From Tunturiibacter gelidiferens (GTDB lineage Bacteria > Acidobacteriota > Terriglobia > Terriglobales > Acidobacteriaceae): DNA of 64,000 nt. Positions 7,495-15,644 of the stretch are shown piece after piece; position 1 is the stretch's first letter; each line of letters starts with the position of its first letter. The DNA is taken from positions 62,001 to 126,000 of the forward strand of contig NZ_JACHEB010000011.1 in NCBI RefSeq assembly GCF_014201335.1, given 5' to 3'. A model generated the notes under the pieces. That model was not told the DNA's origin. It saw nothing but the letters and a program-made list of their open reading frames with translations, and searched no databases. The position numbers and the translations under genes were made by a program.

Positions 7495-8595
7495 ATGACC
7501 AAAGCCAACCAACATCCTCTTGAAAAGATTATGGAGAGCCGAATTGCCATCATCGACGGAGCGATGGGAACGACGATCCGTACCTATGGCATGAAGGAGT
7601 CAGACATTCGCGGGGAGCGATTCAAAGACTCTACCAAGGATCTGTTGAACAATGGCGATCTCTTCTCCCTCACTCAGCCAAAGATGATCTGTGATATTCA
7701 TCGCAGGTTTCTTGAGGCGGGAGCAGACATCATCGAGACGAATACATTTGGGGCGACCAGTATCACTCAGAGCGAGTTCTTCGTAGACGATCCGCGAGAG
7801 CACGGTGGCCGGAAGGATCCCGAGTTTTACCAGAAGATCATTGACGATCCTATGCTTGACAACCTCGCGTGGGAGATCAATGAGCAATCAGCGTTGCAGT
7901 GCCGGGAGTGGGCAGATCGTGTCGGCACCGCAACTTCGCGCCAGCGGTTCGTAGCGGGAGCCATCGGTCCGCTAACCGTCTCTCTCTCGAACTCGCCCGA
8001 TGCCGATGATGCGGGCTTCCGTGTAGTCACCTTCGATCAGGTCAAGGTCTCTTACATGCAGCAAGTGCGTGCCCTCATCGCCGGTGGCGTAGATCTTCTC
8101 CTTGTCGAGACGATCTTTGATTCGCTCAACGCCAAGGCAGCGCTCGTCGCCATTCGTGAGGTGTTTGATCAAGACGGCAAAGAGCTTCCGGTGATGATAT
8201 CGGCGGCGGTAGGACGTGGTGGCGAGACTCTGATCTCGGCACAAACAACCGAAGCGTTCTGGAACGCGGTCGAGCATGCGAAGCCACTGTCGGTTGGTCT
8301 CAACTGCTCCCTTGGACCGGATCTGATGTATCCGTTTCTTGAGGAACTCTCGGAGAAGGCGAACGTGGCGATCTCATGCTATCCGAATGCCGGTTTGCCG
8401 AATCCGCTTTCGGAGACCGGGTTCGACCTCGGGCCACCGGACATGGCACGTTATCTCGGTGATTTTGCACGCCAAGGAATGATCAATATTGCAGGCGGTT
8501 GCTGCGGCAACACCCCCGAACATATCGCAGCTATCGCGAAAGCGCTCGAAGGGATGCCTCCGCGAGAGCTAGTCCGGAACGGGAGAGCAGCATGA
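7495..8595 (+). CDS. metH: Methionine synthase, homocysteine-binding module (split MetH, part 1)
   Basis: 366 residues forming the homocysteine S-methyltransferase barrel. DGAMGTTIR starts the barrel, VETIFDSLNAKAAL is mid-barrel, and the zinc ligands are Cys in GLNCSLGP plus the Cys pair in GGCCGNTPEH. The module binds and deprotonates homocysteine, which is then methylated from methylcobalamin. In E. coli it is the first domain of the single MetH chain; here it ends by itself and overlaps the second gene by 4 bases (ATGA), so the two products are surely made together. An alternative start at 7531 is possible, as AAGGA is rather far from 7495. Confidence 0.92.
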   Translation: MTKANQHPLEKIMESRIAIIDGAMGTTIRTYGMKESDIRGERFKDSTKDLLNNGDLFSLTQPKMICDIHRRFLEAGADIIETNTFGATSITQSEFFVDDPREHGGRKDPEFYQKIIDDPMLDNLAWEINEQSALQCREWADRVGTATSRQRFVAGAIGPLTVSLSNSPDADDAGFRVVTFDQVKVSYMQQVRALIAGGVDLLLVETIFDSLNAKAALVAIREVFDQDGKELPVMISAAVGRGGETLISAQTTEAFWNAVEHAKPLSVGLNCSLGPDLMYPFLEELSEKANVAISCYPNAGLPNPLSETGFDLGPPDMARYLGDFARQGMINIAGGCCGNTPEHIAAIAKALEGMPPRELVRNGRAA

Positions 8596-11303
8596 GCTTG
8601 GTCACCGAGCCTAAGCCGCTCCGTCTGTCCGGATCCCAACCCTTTACCCAGCAGCCCGGCGTTTACATCATGATCGGCGAGCGCACCAATGTGGCAGGTT
8701 CGCCCAAGTTCGCGAAGCTCGTCAAAGAAGGCAAGTACGAGGAAGCTGTCAGCGTTGCTCGTCAGCAAGTTGAAAATGGAGCAAACGTCCTCGACATCTG
8801 TATGGACGAGGGCATGATCGACGGCGCTGTTGCTATGACTCGCTACCTGCAGTTGTTGGGGAGCGAACCCGAAGTGGCCAAGGTGCCGTTCATGGTGGAC
8901 TCCTCGAAGTGGGAGGTCATCGAGGCGGGGCTTAAGTGTTTGCAGGGAAAGGGGATCGTAAACTCGATCTCGTTGAAAGAGGGCGAAGAAAAGTTTCGTA
9001 ACAACGCTGCCGCAGTGCTGAAATATGGTGCCGCGGTAGTGGTGATGGCCTTCGATGAACAGGGTCAGGCTGCGACCTACGAAGACAAGATCCGCATTTG
9101 CGAGCGAGCCTATCGCATGCTGGTCGATGAGGTCGGTTTCCCGCCAGAAGACATCATCTTCGATCCGAACATTCTTACCGTGGCGACCGGCATGGAGGAG
9201 CATAACAACTACGCGGTTGATTTCATCAACGCCACCCGATGGATCAAAGCCAACCTGCCCCATGCGAAGGTCAGCGGCGGCGTCTCGAATATCTCCTTCA
9301 GTTTTCGAGGCAACAACAAAGTTCGCGAAGCCATGCACTCTGCGTTTCTTTATCATGCAATCGGCGCAGGCATGGATATGGGCATCGTCAATGCCGGCAT
9401 GCTCGAGGTCTATGAAGAGATTGAGCCTGAACTGAAAGAACTCGTCGAGGATGTACTGCTCAACCGTCGTCCCGACGCAACGGAACGCCTGGTCGATCAT
9501 GGCGAAAAACTCAAGAACGTCGGCGCAGTAGTAAGTGAAAAAAAGGCCGAAGAATGGCGCAACGGCACCGTCGAAGAGCGCCTCTCTCACGCGCTCGTCA
9601 AGGGCATCGATACTTACATCGAAATTGACGCAGAAGAAGCTCGAGTCAAGCTAGGTCGTCCTCTGTTGGTCATCGAAGGCCCGTTGATGGCGGGAATGAG
9701 CGTGGTGGGAGATCTCTTCGGAGCAGGCAAGATGTTCCTGCCTCAGGTGGTCAAGTCTGCCCGCGTGATGAAGAAGGCCGTGGCGCACTTGACGCCGTTT
9801 ATGGAGGCCGAGAAGGCTGCTCTGGAGGCATCTGGCCAGGTCGTCAAGGCGCAGGGCAAGATCGTACTTGCAACGGTCAAAGGTGACGTCCACGATATCG
9901 GCAAGAACATCGTCGGTGTCGTTCTCGCCTGCAACAACTACGAAGTCATCGACATGGGTGTGATGGTTTCGAGCGAAAAGATTCTTGAACGCGCCAAGGC
10001 GGAGAAAGCGGATATCGTTGGCCTTAGCGGCCTCATCACACCGTCGCTCGACGAGATGGTGCATGTGGCGCGGGAGATGGAGCGTCAAGGGTTCAAGCAA
10101 CCATTGCTGATCGGCGGAGCGACAACGAGCCGGGCACACACAGCCGTGAAAATTGCGCCTCACTACAGTCAGCCGGTGATCCACGTGCTCGATGCGAGCC
10201 GCGCTGTACCGGTGACGACCAGTTTACTGAGTGAAGATGGCAACGCCACGTTTGTTACTGCGTATCGTGCAGAATATGAGGCAGTTCGCAAAGCACACTC
10301 CGCGCCCAAACAACCGGTCGTTTCCCTTGAGGCTGCGCGCGCAAGGCGGACTCCAATAAAATGGCGGTCTGAGGACCTGCCTAGTCCTGCGTTCACCGGC
10401 ATTCGCGTGCTGCTCGACAACTTTCCCCTCGCTACGCTGCGCGAATTCATTGACTGGTCGCCGCTCTTCCATACCTGGGGACTGAAAGGCATCTACCCGC
10501 GCATCTTCGATGACGAGCGGCAAGGTGTCGAAGCGAAGAAGGTATTCGATGATGCCAATGCATTGCTGGACCGCATCATCAATGGGAACCTGATTACTGC
10601 TCGCGGGGTTTACGGCTTCTTTCCTGCCAACGCCGTGGGTGACGACATTGAGTTGTATACCGATGAGTCGCGCACAACCCCCCTCGATCGTTTCCACTTC
10701 CTCCGCCAGCAGGCAAATAAGGAAGGCAGTGAACCTTGCCGATCGCTCGCTGACTTCATCGCGCCCAAACAAACCGGACTAGCCGATCACATCGGCGCGT
10801 TCGCGGTGACCAGTGGGATCGGCCTAAAGGAACTCTGTGACCGCTTCAGGGCTGAGAACGATGATTACAACGCGATCATGGCGGAGGCTGTTGCCGATCG
10901 CTTGGCCGAAGCCTTCGCAGAATGCCTGCACAAGCGCGTGCGTGATGAGTGGGGTTACGGGCTTGAGGAAGGTTTCAGTCCAGCGGATCTCATTCAGGAG
11001 AAGTATCGCGGTATCAGGCCGGCCGCAGGCTACCCGGCGTGCCCGGATCACACGGAGAAGGGGACGCTCTGGCATTTGCTAGATGTCCAGGCCAACACTG
11101 GCATGCAGATTACGGAGTCCTTCGCGATGTGGCCCGGATCGAGCGTGAGCGGTCTTTATTTTGCGCACCCGGAATCACGATACTTTAGCCTCGGCAAGAT
11201 CGACCGCGATCAGGTCGACGACTATCACCAACGCAAGGGAATGAGCGTGGCCGAGGTAGAGAGATGGCTCGGCCAAAATCTGAACTACGACCCTCGCCAA
11301 TAG
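8592..11303 (+). CDS. metH: Methionine synthase, folate/cobalamin/reactivation modules (split MetH, part 2)
   Basis: 903 residues from ATG 8592. The order is as in MetH after its first domain: pterin-binding barrel (IGERTNVAGSPKF near residue 30; FDPNILTVATGMEEHNNY), helical cap and B12-binding Rossmann domain (GDVHDIGKNIVGVV near residue 432, His being the lower cobalt ligand), then the AdoMet-dependent reactivation domain (WGYGLEEGF, EKYRGIRPAAGYPACPDH). It transfers methyl from methyltetrahydrofolate to cob(I)alamin and on to homocysteine bound by the upstream protein. With the 4-base overlap the pair makes a two-subunit cobalamin-dependent methionine synthase. Confidence 0.94.
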   Translation: MSLVTEPKPLRLSGSQPFTQQPGVYIMIGERTNVAGSPKFAKLVKEGKYEEAVSVARQQVENGANVLDICMDEGMIDGAVAMTRYLQLLGSEPEVAKVPFMVDSSKWEVIEAGLKCLQGKGIVNSISLKEGEEKFRNNAAAVLKYGAAVVVMAFDEQGQAATYEDKIRICERAYRMLVDEVGFPPEDIIFDPNILTVATGMEEHNNYAVDFINATRWIKANLPHAKVSGGVSNISFSFRGNNKVREAMHSAFLYHAIGAGMDMGIVNAGMLEVYEEIEPELKELVEDVLLNRRPDATERLVDHGEKLKNVGAVVSEKKAEEWRNGTVEERLSHALVKGIDTYIEIDAEEARVKLGRPLLVIEGPLMAGMSVVGDLFGAGKMFLPQVVKSARVMKKAVAHLTPFMEAEKAALEASGQVVKAQGKIVLATVKGDVHDIGKNIVGVVLACNNYEVIDMGVMVSSEKILERAKAEKADIVGLSGLITPSLDEMVHVAREMERQGFKQPLLIGGATTSRAHTAVKIAPHYSQPVIHVLDASRAVPVTTSLLSEDGNATFVTAYRAEYEAVRKAHSAPKQPVVSLEAARARRTPIKWRSEDLPSPAFTGIRVLLDNFPLATLREFIDWSPLFHTWGLKGIYPRIFDDERQGVEAKKVFDDANALLDRIINGNLITARGVYGFFPANAVGDDIELYTDESRTTPLDRFHFLRQQANKEGSEPCRSLADFIAPKQTGLADHIGAFAVTSGIGLKELCDRFRAENDDYNAIMAEAVADRLAEAFAECLHKRVRDEWGYGLEEGFSPADLIQEKYRGIRPAAGYPACPDHTEKGTLWHLLDVQANTGMQITESFAMWPGSSVSGLYFAHPESRYFSLGKIDRDQVDDYHQRKGMSVAEVERWLGQNLNYDPRQ

Positions 11304-11407
11304 GCACCACATCTCGGAGCAGAAGGCAGCCCGTAAGTCTTATATTGCCTACCCAACATAGGGGCAAACCGGCACGGGTCCTGCTGAATCTTCGATAAAA
11401 TAATAAA

Positions 11408-11427
11408 AAACCCTCTCGCAGGGGTTT
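11408..11427. terminator. Putative terminator after metH
   Basis: AAACCC (11408-11413) and GGGTTT (11422-11427) form a short stem 105 bases after the metH stop. It is preceded by a run of A and followed by CTT. The stem is better backed by a T-run when read on the minus strand, so its strength for metH is uncertain. Confidence 0.4.
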
Positions 11428-11503
11428 CTTGAGCGGACTATCACGACCGTCCGCCCTGCGTTCCCTCTCCGGAGCGCACACCTTGAACGAAAGTAAGAAA
11501 ACA

Positions 11504-11896
11504 ATGGAAACTCCGACCAGCAACAAGCGCGCCGTCCTGCATATCTGTACTCGCGAGACGATCCGCCCTCTCCGTGACCAGGTTCTTCGCCTCTCAGGAT
11601 TTGTCGTAGACTCCACCCTTAACCACACCGAAGGTCTTTCCATGTTCTGGGCGCGACAGTATGATCTCGTTCTGATCGACGTGGAAGGCGAAGAGAGAAT
11701 ACCGCAGGCCGAAAAAATGTGTTCCGAGATCAAAACGGCTCAGCCCGAACAATTGGTTGCCTTCGTCTGCAACTGGCGCGTCGCTATTCTCACCGACTGT
11801 CCGGACGAGATCGTTCGCACAGAGTTCGATCCCGCGGCCTTCGCGCAGGGGGTCTGCGATATCATTCCCCCGAACGGCGATCAAATCCTAAGCTAA
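11504..11896 (+). CDS. Degenerate receiver-like protein
   Basis: 130 residues from the ATG at 11504; the frame is open further upstream but runs through the hairpin at 11408. The pattern AVLHICTRE, then ETIRPLRDQVLRLSGFVVDST, then YDLVLIDVEGEER resembles the first three beta-alpha units of a response-regulator receiver, with Asp near the position of the phospho-acceptor. The usual acidic pair and the conserved Lys are not evident, so phosphorylation is doubtful. No histidine kinase or output domain is nearby. Function unknown; it may be a stand-alone signalling or scaffold protein. Confidence 0.55.
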   Translation: METPTSNKRAVLHICTRETIRPLRDQVLRLSGFVVDSTLNHTEGLSMFWARQYDLVLIDVEGEERIPQAEKMCSEIKTAQPEQLVAFVCNWRVAILTDCPDEIVRTEFDPAAFAQGVCDIIPPNGDQILS

Positions 11897-11990
11897 AGCT
11901 GCGGCACCGGAATCGTCCGTTTGTCTGCACTCACGATCGTTTTTGGCTTAGTCGTCGCGCTTGGTTGATTCTGGGGTGTTGCGGTCGGCA

Positions 11991-12206
11991 CTACAGCTTC
12001 GGCGTCTGGCTGTTCGTGACTGCAGCAGCCTGTGTCGGCTGAGCAGCCGGAGCGCCCTGACTTGAACTGCCTGTAACTGCCGCCGTAGTCATCGTACCGG
12101 TCTTCTTTGCGGTCGCAGTCGTCGCACTCTGTGCCACCGCGAACGAACCAGCCAGCAACAACACACTCAACGCGAAGTTTCCGGCGAACTCGAACTCCCT
12201 CTTCAT
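11991..12206 (-). CDS. Small secreted Ala/Thr/Gln-rich protein
   Basis: 71 residues from the ATG at 12206, with GGAGGA about 11 bases upstream. An N-terminal signal peptide (FALSVLLLAGSFAVAQS) is followed by a low-complexity mature part rich in Ala, Thr, Ser and Gln with no Cys and no recognisable domain. Similar tiny exported low-complexity proteins are common in this group of bacteria. Function unknown; the good ribosome-binding site and signal peptide make it more likely real than chance. Confidence 0.5.
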   Translation of the reverse strand: MKREFEFAGNFALSVLLLAGSFAVAQSATTATAKKTGTMTTAAVTGSSSQGAPAAQPTQAAAVTNSQTPKL

Positions 12207-12608
12207 CGATGACGTCTCCTCCACCAGGTTTGTACTCGCCATCTGCCCAGTACACCCACCCACCCGCTCGTCGTCGATACAACTTCTGCATCAAATTCTT
12301 CCACAAGTTGCGACCCCGCCCGGCCTGTGATACAAACGATGTATTCCAGTCTGCTTCGGCAGATTTGAATTTCATGCAGAGTGGTTGAGGGACGAGCCCT
12401 TTGACGCCACGACAACCGGACAGAACAAAGACGTACCGGTGTCAACTCTCTCCTGGGAGCCTTTTGGCCTACAGGGAACATGAGATTCGGAGCACGCAAG
12501 CCCGAATTCCAGGTTTGCACCCCGCATTTCAACTTCCCAGCCTAACCGGCAACCCCCAAACAAGAGAGTAAGCGCAAAAGTTCACCCTTTCCCCTCGGAA
12601 AGAGCACG
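12207..12608. other. Intergenic region between the small secreted protein and the threonine-synthase-like gene
   Basis: About 400 bases. Open frames here are short and lack ribosome-binding sites. It must hold divergent promoters for both neighbours, but I could not pick a convincing -35/-10 pair. Confidence 0.4.
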
Positions 12609-13889
12609 ATGAACTACTCCTGTAGCCGGTATGAGCTGAAGTGCAACGAGTGCGGCAAGCGGTTCGGCAACCAACCTCTCTCCGCCTGCCCCGATTGCCT
12701 TGCCCCTCTCGAAATTACCTACGACCGCGAGGCTGCCCGGCACCTTTTCACCAAGGAAAACATCGCAGCCGGTCCGGCCAACATCTGGCGCTACGCGGCT
12801 CTCCTCCCGATCCCAGACGGCTTCCAGCCCGATCTCCCCGTAGGCTTCACGCCACTCGTCCGCGCCAAGAATCTCGGCAAGCGAATCGGCGCGGCGAATC
12901 TCTACGTCAAAAACGACGCCGTCTGCTTCCCAACTCTCAGCTTCAAAGATCGTGTCGTCTCTGTAGCCTTGGCCAACGCGCAGAAGTTTGGCTTCGACAT
13001 CGTAGGCTGCTCCTCTACCGGCAATCTCGCCAACTCAGTTGCTGCGCAAGCCGCTCGCCTGGGCCTCAAGGCCACCATCCTCGTCCCCGCAGACCTCGAG
13101 CCCGCCAAGATCCTCAACACCCTTGTCTATGGCGCACGCCTCGTTCGCATCGACGGCAACTATGACCACGTCAATCGTCTGTGCACCCAGATTGCTGACG
13201 AGTACGCATGGGGCCTGGTCAATGTAAACCTTCGCCCGTACTACGCCGAAGGCTCCAAGACCGTCGGCTATGAGATCGCCGAACAACTCGGCTGGCGTCT
13301 TCCCGACAACGTCGTCGTTCCGATGGCCGGTGGCTCGCTCATCCGAAAAATTCGCAAAGCTTTCAACGAACTCATTTACCTAGGCCTCGTCGAAGAAAAA
13401 CCGGTTCGCTTCTTCGGAGCTCAGGCCTCTGGCTGCTCGCCGATCTCGGTCGCCGTCAAAGAGGGAACCGACACCATCGAACCACAGCGTCCCAATACCA
13501 TCGCCCGCTCGCTTGCCATTGGCAACCCCGCCGACGGCCCCGCCGCCGCCAAGATGATCCGCAGCAGCGGCGGCTGGGCGGAGGACGTCTCCGACGTCGA
13601 AATCGTCTCTGGCATACAGGAACTCGCCGAAACCGAAGGCATCTTCACCGAGACCGCTGGCGGCGTCACCACCGCCGTCACCGCTCGCCTCTACGCCGAC
13701 GGCCGCATCTCGGCGAATGAGACCACGGTCACTTGCATTACGGGCAACGGACTCAAGACCACCGACGCACTCATCGGCCGTTATCAACAGGAACGCGCAG
13801 TCCGCCCGCGGCTAGCAGACTTTGACGCCTACCTCCGCGAACTCGACGGAATCACAGAGCTGGAACTGACCACCGCAGGAGCCCTCTAA
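12609..13889 (+). CDS. thrC: Threonine-synthase-like PLP enzyme with zinc ribbon
   Basis: 426 residues, preceded by GGAAAGAG. An N-terminal zinc ribbon (C12, C15, C27, C30) leads into a fold-type II PLP enzyme. Lys113 in SFKDR is the Schiff-base residue, and GCSSTGNLANSVAAQAARLG and MAGGSLIRKI are cofactor-binding loops. Threonine synthases convert O-phosphohomoserine to threonine; closely similar enzymes use O-phosphoserine or related substrates for cysteine synthesis with a protein-bound thiocarboxylate as sulfur donor. The 1-base overlap (TAATG) with a sulfur-carrier gene makes the second possibility worth taking seriously. Plain threonine synthase remains the default call. Confidence 0.82.
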   Translation: MNYSCSRYELKCNECGKRFGNQPLSACPDCLAPLEITYDREAARHLFTKENIAAGPANIWRYAALLPIPDGFQPDLPVGFTPLVRAKNLGKRIGAANLYVKNDAVCFPTLSFKDRVVSVALANAQKFGFDIVGCSSTGNLANSVAAQAARLGLKATILVPADLEPAKILNTLVYGARLVRIDGNYDHVNRLCTQIADEYAWGLVNVNLRPYYAEGSKTVGYEIAEQLGWRLPDNVVVPMAGGSLIRKIRKAFNELIYLGLVEEKPVRFFGAQASGCSPISVAVKEGTDTIEPQRPNTIARSLAIGNPADGPAAAKMIRSSGGWAEDVSDVEIVSGIQELAETEGIFTETAGGVTTAVTARLYADGRISANETTVTCITGNGLKTTDALIGRYQQERAVRPRLADFDAYLRELDGITELELTTAGAL

Positions 13890-14170
13890 TGTCAATCAAA
13901 GTGACTCTTCCTACTGCCTTCATCCGCCACACCGATGGCCGCAAGCACTTCAACTCCGCGGCTTCAAATCTTCCTGGTCTCATCGCCGACATCGACCAGA
14001 CCTTTCCGGCGCTATCGACCCAGATCAAGGACGAAGAGGGCAAGCTTCGCCGCTTTATCAACATCTACGTCAACGACGAAGATATCCGCTTCCTAGGCGG
14101 CGAAACCTACGCTTTCCAGGACGGCGACGAGATCATGCTGATCCCCTCTATCGCCGGCGGAATCGCCTGA
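13889..14170 (+). CDS. MoaD/ThiS-type ubiquitin-like sulfur carrier protein
   Basis: 93 residues with a beta-grasp pattern: VTLPTAFIRHTDGRK, a helix around LIADIDQTF, FINIYVNDEDIRFL, and a C-terminal DEIMLIPSIAGG followed by Ile-Ala. Sulfur carriers work through a C-terminal Gly-Gly thiocarboxylate. Here two residues follow the Gly-Gly, so a protease (JAMM/Mec type) would have to trim the tail first, as known for CysO-like and QbsE-like carriers. It is co-translated with the PLP enzyme upstream, as CysO is with CysM in mycobacteria. The activating E1-like enzyme and the protease are not in the window. Confidence 0.85.
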   Translation: MSIKVTLPTAFIRHTDGRKHFNSAASNLPGLIADIDQTFPALSTQIKDEEGKLRRFINIYVNDEDIRFLGGETYAFQDGDEIMLIPSIAGGIA

Positions 14171-14236
14171 CCGGAAATGGTCTTCCCGTGCAGCAGCGAA
14201 GAGACGCTTCAGCGCTACATGAGCTGTCAAGCAACT

Positions 14237-15124
14237 TCATAGTTTCTGCTTAAGGAGAAAGCCTTCGATCCGATCCGCGATCTCTCCGCCATGCGTCTCC
14301 AGGGCGAAGTGGCCGGTGTCCAATAAATGTGTCTCGAGATTCTTCAGATCGCGACTGTATGGGGCTGCACCTTCAGGCGGAAAGATGAAATCGTTCTTGC
14401 CCCAGACAATGAGTGTGGGCGGCTGATACTTGCGGAAGAAGGCCTGAAACTCCGGGTACAGCGGCACATTGGATCCATACGAGAGAAAGAGATCCATCTG
14501 TATGTCGAGATTCCCAGGACGGTCCAGCCCGACTTGATCTAAAACCCAAGCCGTCGGATCGAGCAATGTCTTGTCGGCCACTCCGGTTTCGTATTGCCAT
14601 TGGGTTGACTTTTGATCGACCAGAAAGTTGAGTGCCTTCCGGTTCTCCGGCGTGGGATCAGCCCAATACGTCTTTATCGGATTCCAGAATTCGAGTAGTC
14701 CCTCCTCATATGCGTTGCCATTCTGCACGACGAGAGCCTGCACCCGATCGGGTAAACGCAACGCAAGCCGATAACCGATGGGCGCGCCGTAGTCCATCAC
14801 ATATAGCGAATATCTCGTGAGGTTCAGTGCCTTGACGAACCCCTCCACGATGTTCGTCAGATTCTCAAACGTATAAGCAAAACTCTTGTGGTCGGGCATG
14901 CTGCTCAAACCAAATCCGGGGTAGTCGGGAGCCACGACGTGGAATGAGTTCGCAAGCAACGGAATCAGATTACGAAACATATTCGACGAAGTGGGAAATC
15001 CGTGGAGGAGAAGGATCGTAGGCGCGGATTCTGGGCCTGCTTCTCGGTAGAACACGTCTTGTTCGTTCACTCGAACCGTTTTGTAGTGAACAGGGAATCG
15101 TGCAGAAGTGGGCGTAGTTGTCAT
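14237..15124 (-). CDS. Alpha/beta hydrolase with Asp nucleophile (haloalkane dehalogenase / epoxide hydrolase type), paralogue 1
   Basis: 295 residues from ATG 15124, with GGAG 8 bases before it. HGFPTSSNMFRN is the oxyanion loop, the nucleophile elbow is YVMDYGAP with Asp111 instead of Ser, and LLDTGHFALETH near the C-terminus has the catalytic His. An Asp nucleophile marks the haloalkane dehalogenase / epoxide hydrolase branch, which forms an ester with an alkyl or epoxide carbon. No signal peptide, so cytoplasmic. A close relative lies at 39993-40997. Natural substrate unknown. Confidence 0.85.
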   Translation of the reverse strand: MTTTPTSARFPVHYKTVRVNEQDVFYREAGPESAPTILLLHGFPTSSNMFRNLIPLLANSFHVVAPDYPGFGLSSMPDHKSFAYTFENLTNIVEGFVKALNLTRYSLYVMDYGAPIGYRLALRLPDRVQALVVQNGNAYEEGLLEFWNPIKTYWADPTPENRKALNFLVDQKSTQWQYETGVADKTLLDPTAWVLDQVGLDRPGNLDIQMDLFLSYGSNVPLYPEFQAFFRKYQPPTLIVWGKNDFIFPPEGAAPYSRDLKNLETHLLDTGHFALETHGGEIADRIEGFLLKQKL

Positions 15125-15421
15125 CGAGCATCTCCATTTCAATAAATTTGCAGGGATGACGAAAGCCACCCCAATATATCCAGGCCCTTACGATTACGCT
15201 GATTGGAGCGTTCAGAGAGAAAGAACGATGCCGGAAAAAATGGGGAAGTTATGGATGAAACAAAGCCCAACTTCCGAGTTTAGCCAGCAATTTAGCTATA
15301 GATTGGCTGCTCGCAGCGATAATTTTGGCTGAAGGAGCAACGATTCAGCGCCAAAGCACCTCATATGACTTGTAGCCATACCGCGACCCGCGGCAACTTG
15401 TAGCAAGAAAGAAGGTCACTT

Positions 15422-15571
15422 ATGTTTCTCATTCTGGCTGTCGTTTTGGTATTGCTTTGGCTTGGTGGGTTTTTCGTTCTTCACGTGAGCAGCTTCCTCA
15501 TTCATCTTCTGCTGATCTTTGCTTTAATCTCGATCATCATGAATTTTGTTAGCGGCAGACGCACCGTCTAG
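15422..15571 (+). CDS. Small Lmo0937-type membrane protein
   Basis: 49 residues, MFLILAVVLVLLWLGGF to SGRRTV, with GAAGG about 7 bases before the ATG. Two hydrophobic spans separated by HVSS, with the WLGGF and IHLLLIFALI pattern known in the widespread Lmo0937 family of tiny membrane proteins. Function is unknown; in several bacteria members are stress-related. It stands alone, with a strong terminator behind it. Confidence 0.75.
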   Translation: MFLILAVVLVLLWLGGFFVLHVSSFLIHLLLIFALISIIMNFVSGRRTV

Positions 15572-15597
15572 CTCGAAATGAACAAACATCCAAGACA

Positions 15598-15625
15598 AAG
15601 GCCGAACCCATCGGGGCTCGGCCTT
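15598..15625. terminator. Bidirectional terminator between the small membrane protein and lon
   Basis: AAGGCCGA (15598-15605) pairs with TCGGCCTT (15618-15625), with further CCC/GGG pairing inside. It is followed by TGTTGTT on the plus strand and lies 20 bases after the stop of convergent lon. Confidence 0.75.
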
Positions 15626-15644
15626 GTTGTTGAACTAGTTAAAT

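Noticed and set aside
8451..9590. Long minus-strand frame opposite metH
   Set aside because: Antisense shadow of strongly biased codons; no family motif, while metH on the plus strand is certain.
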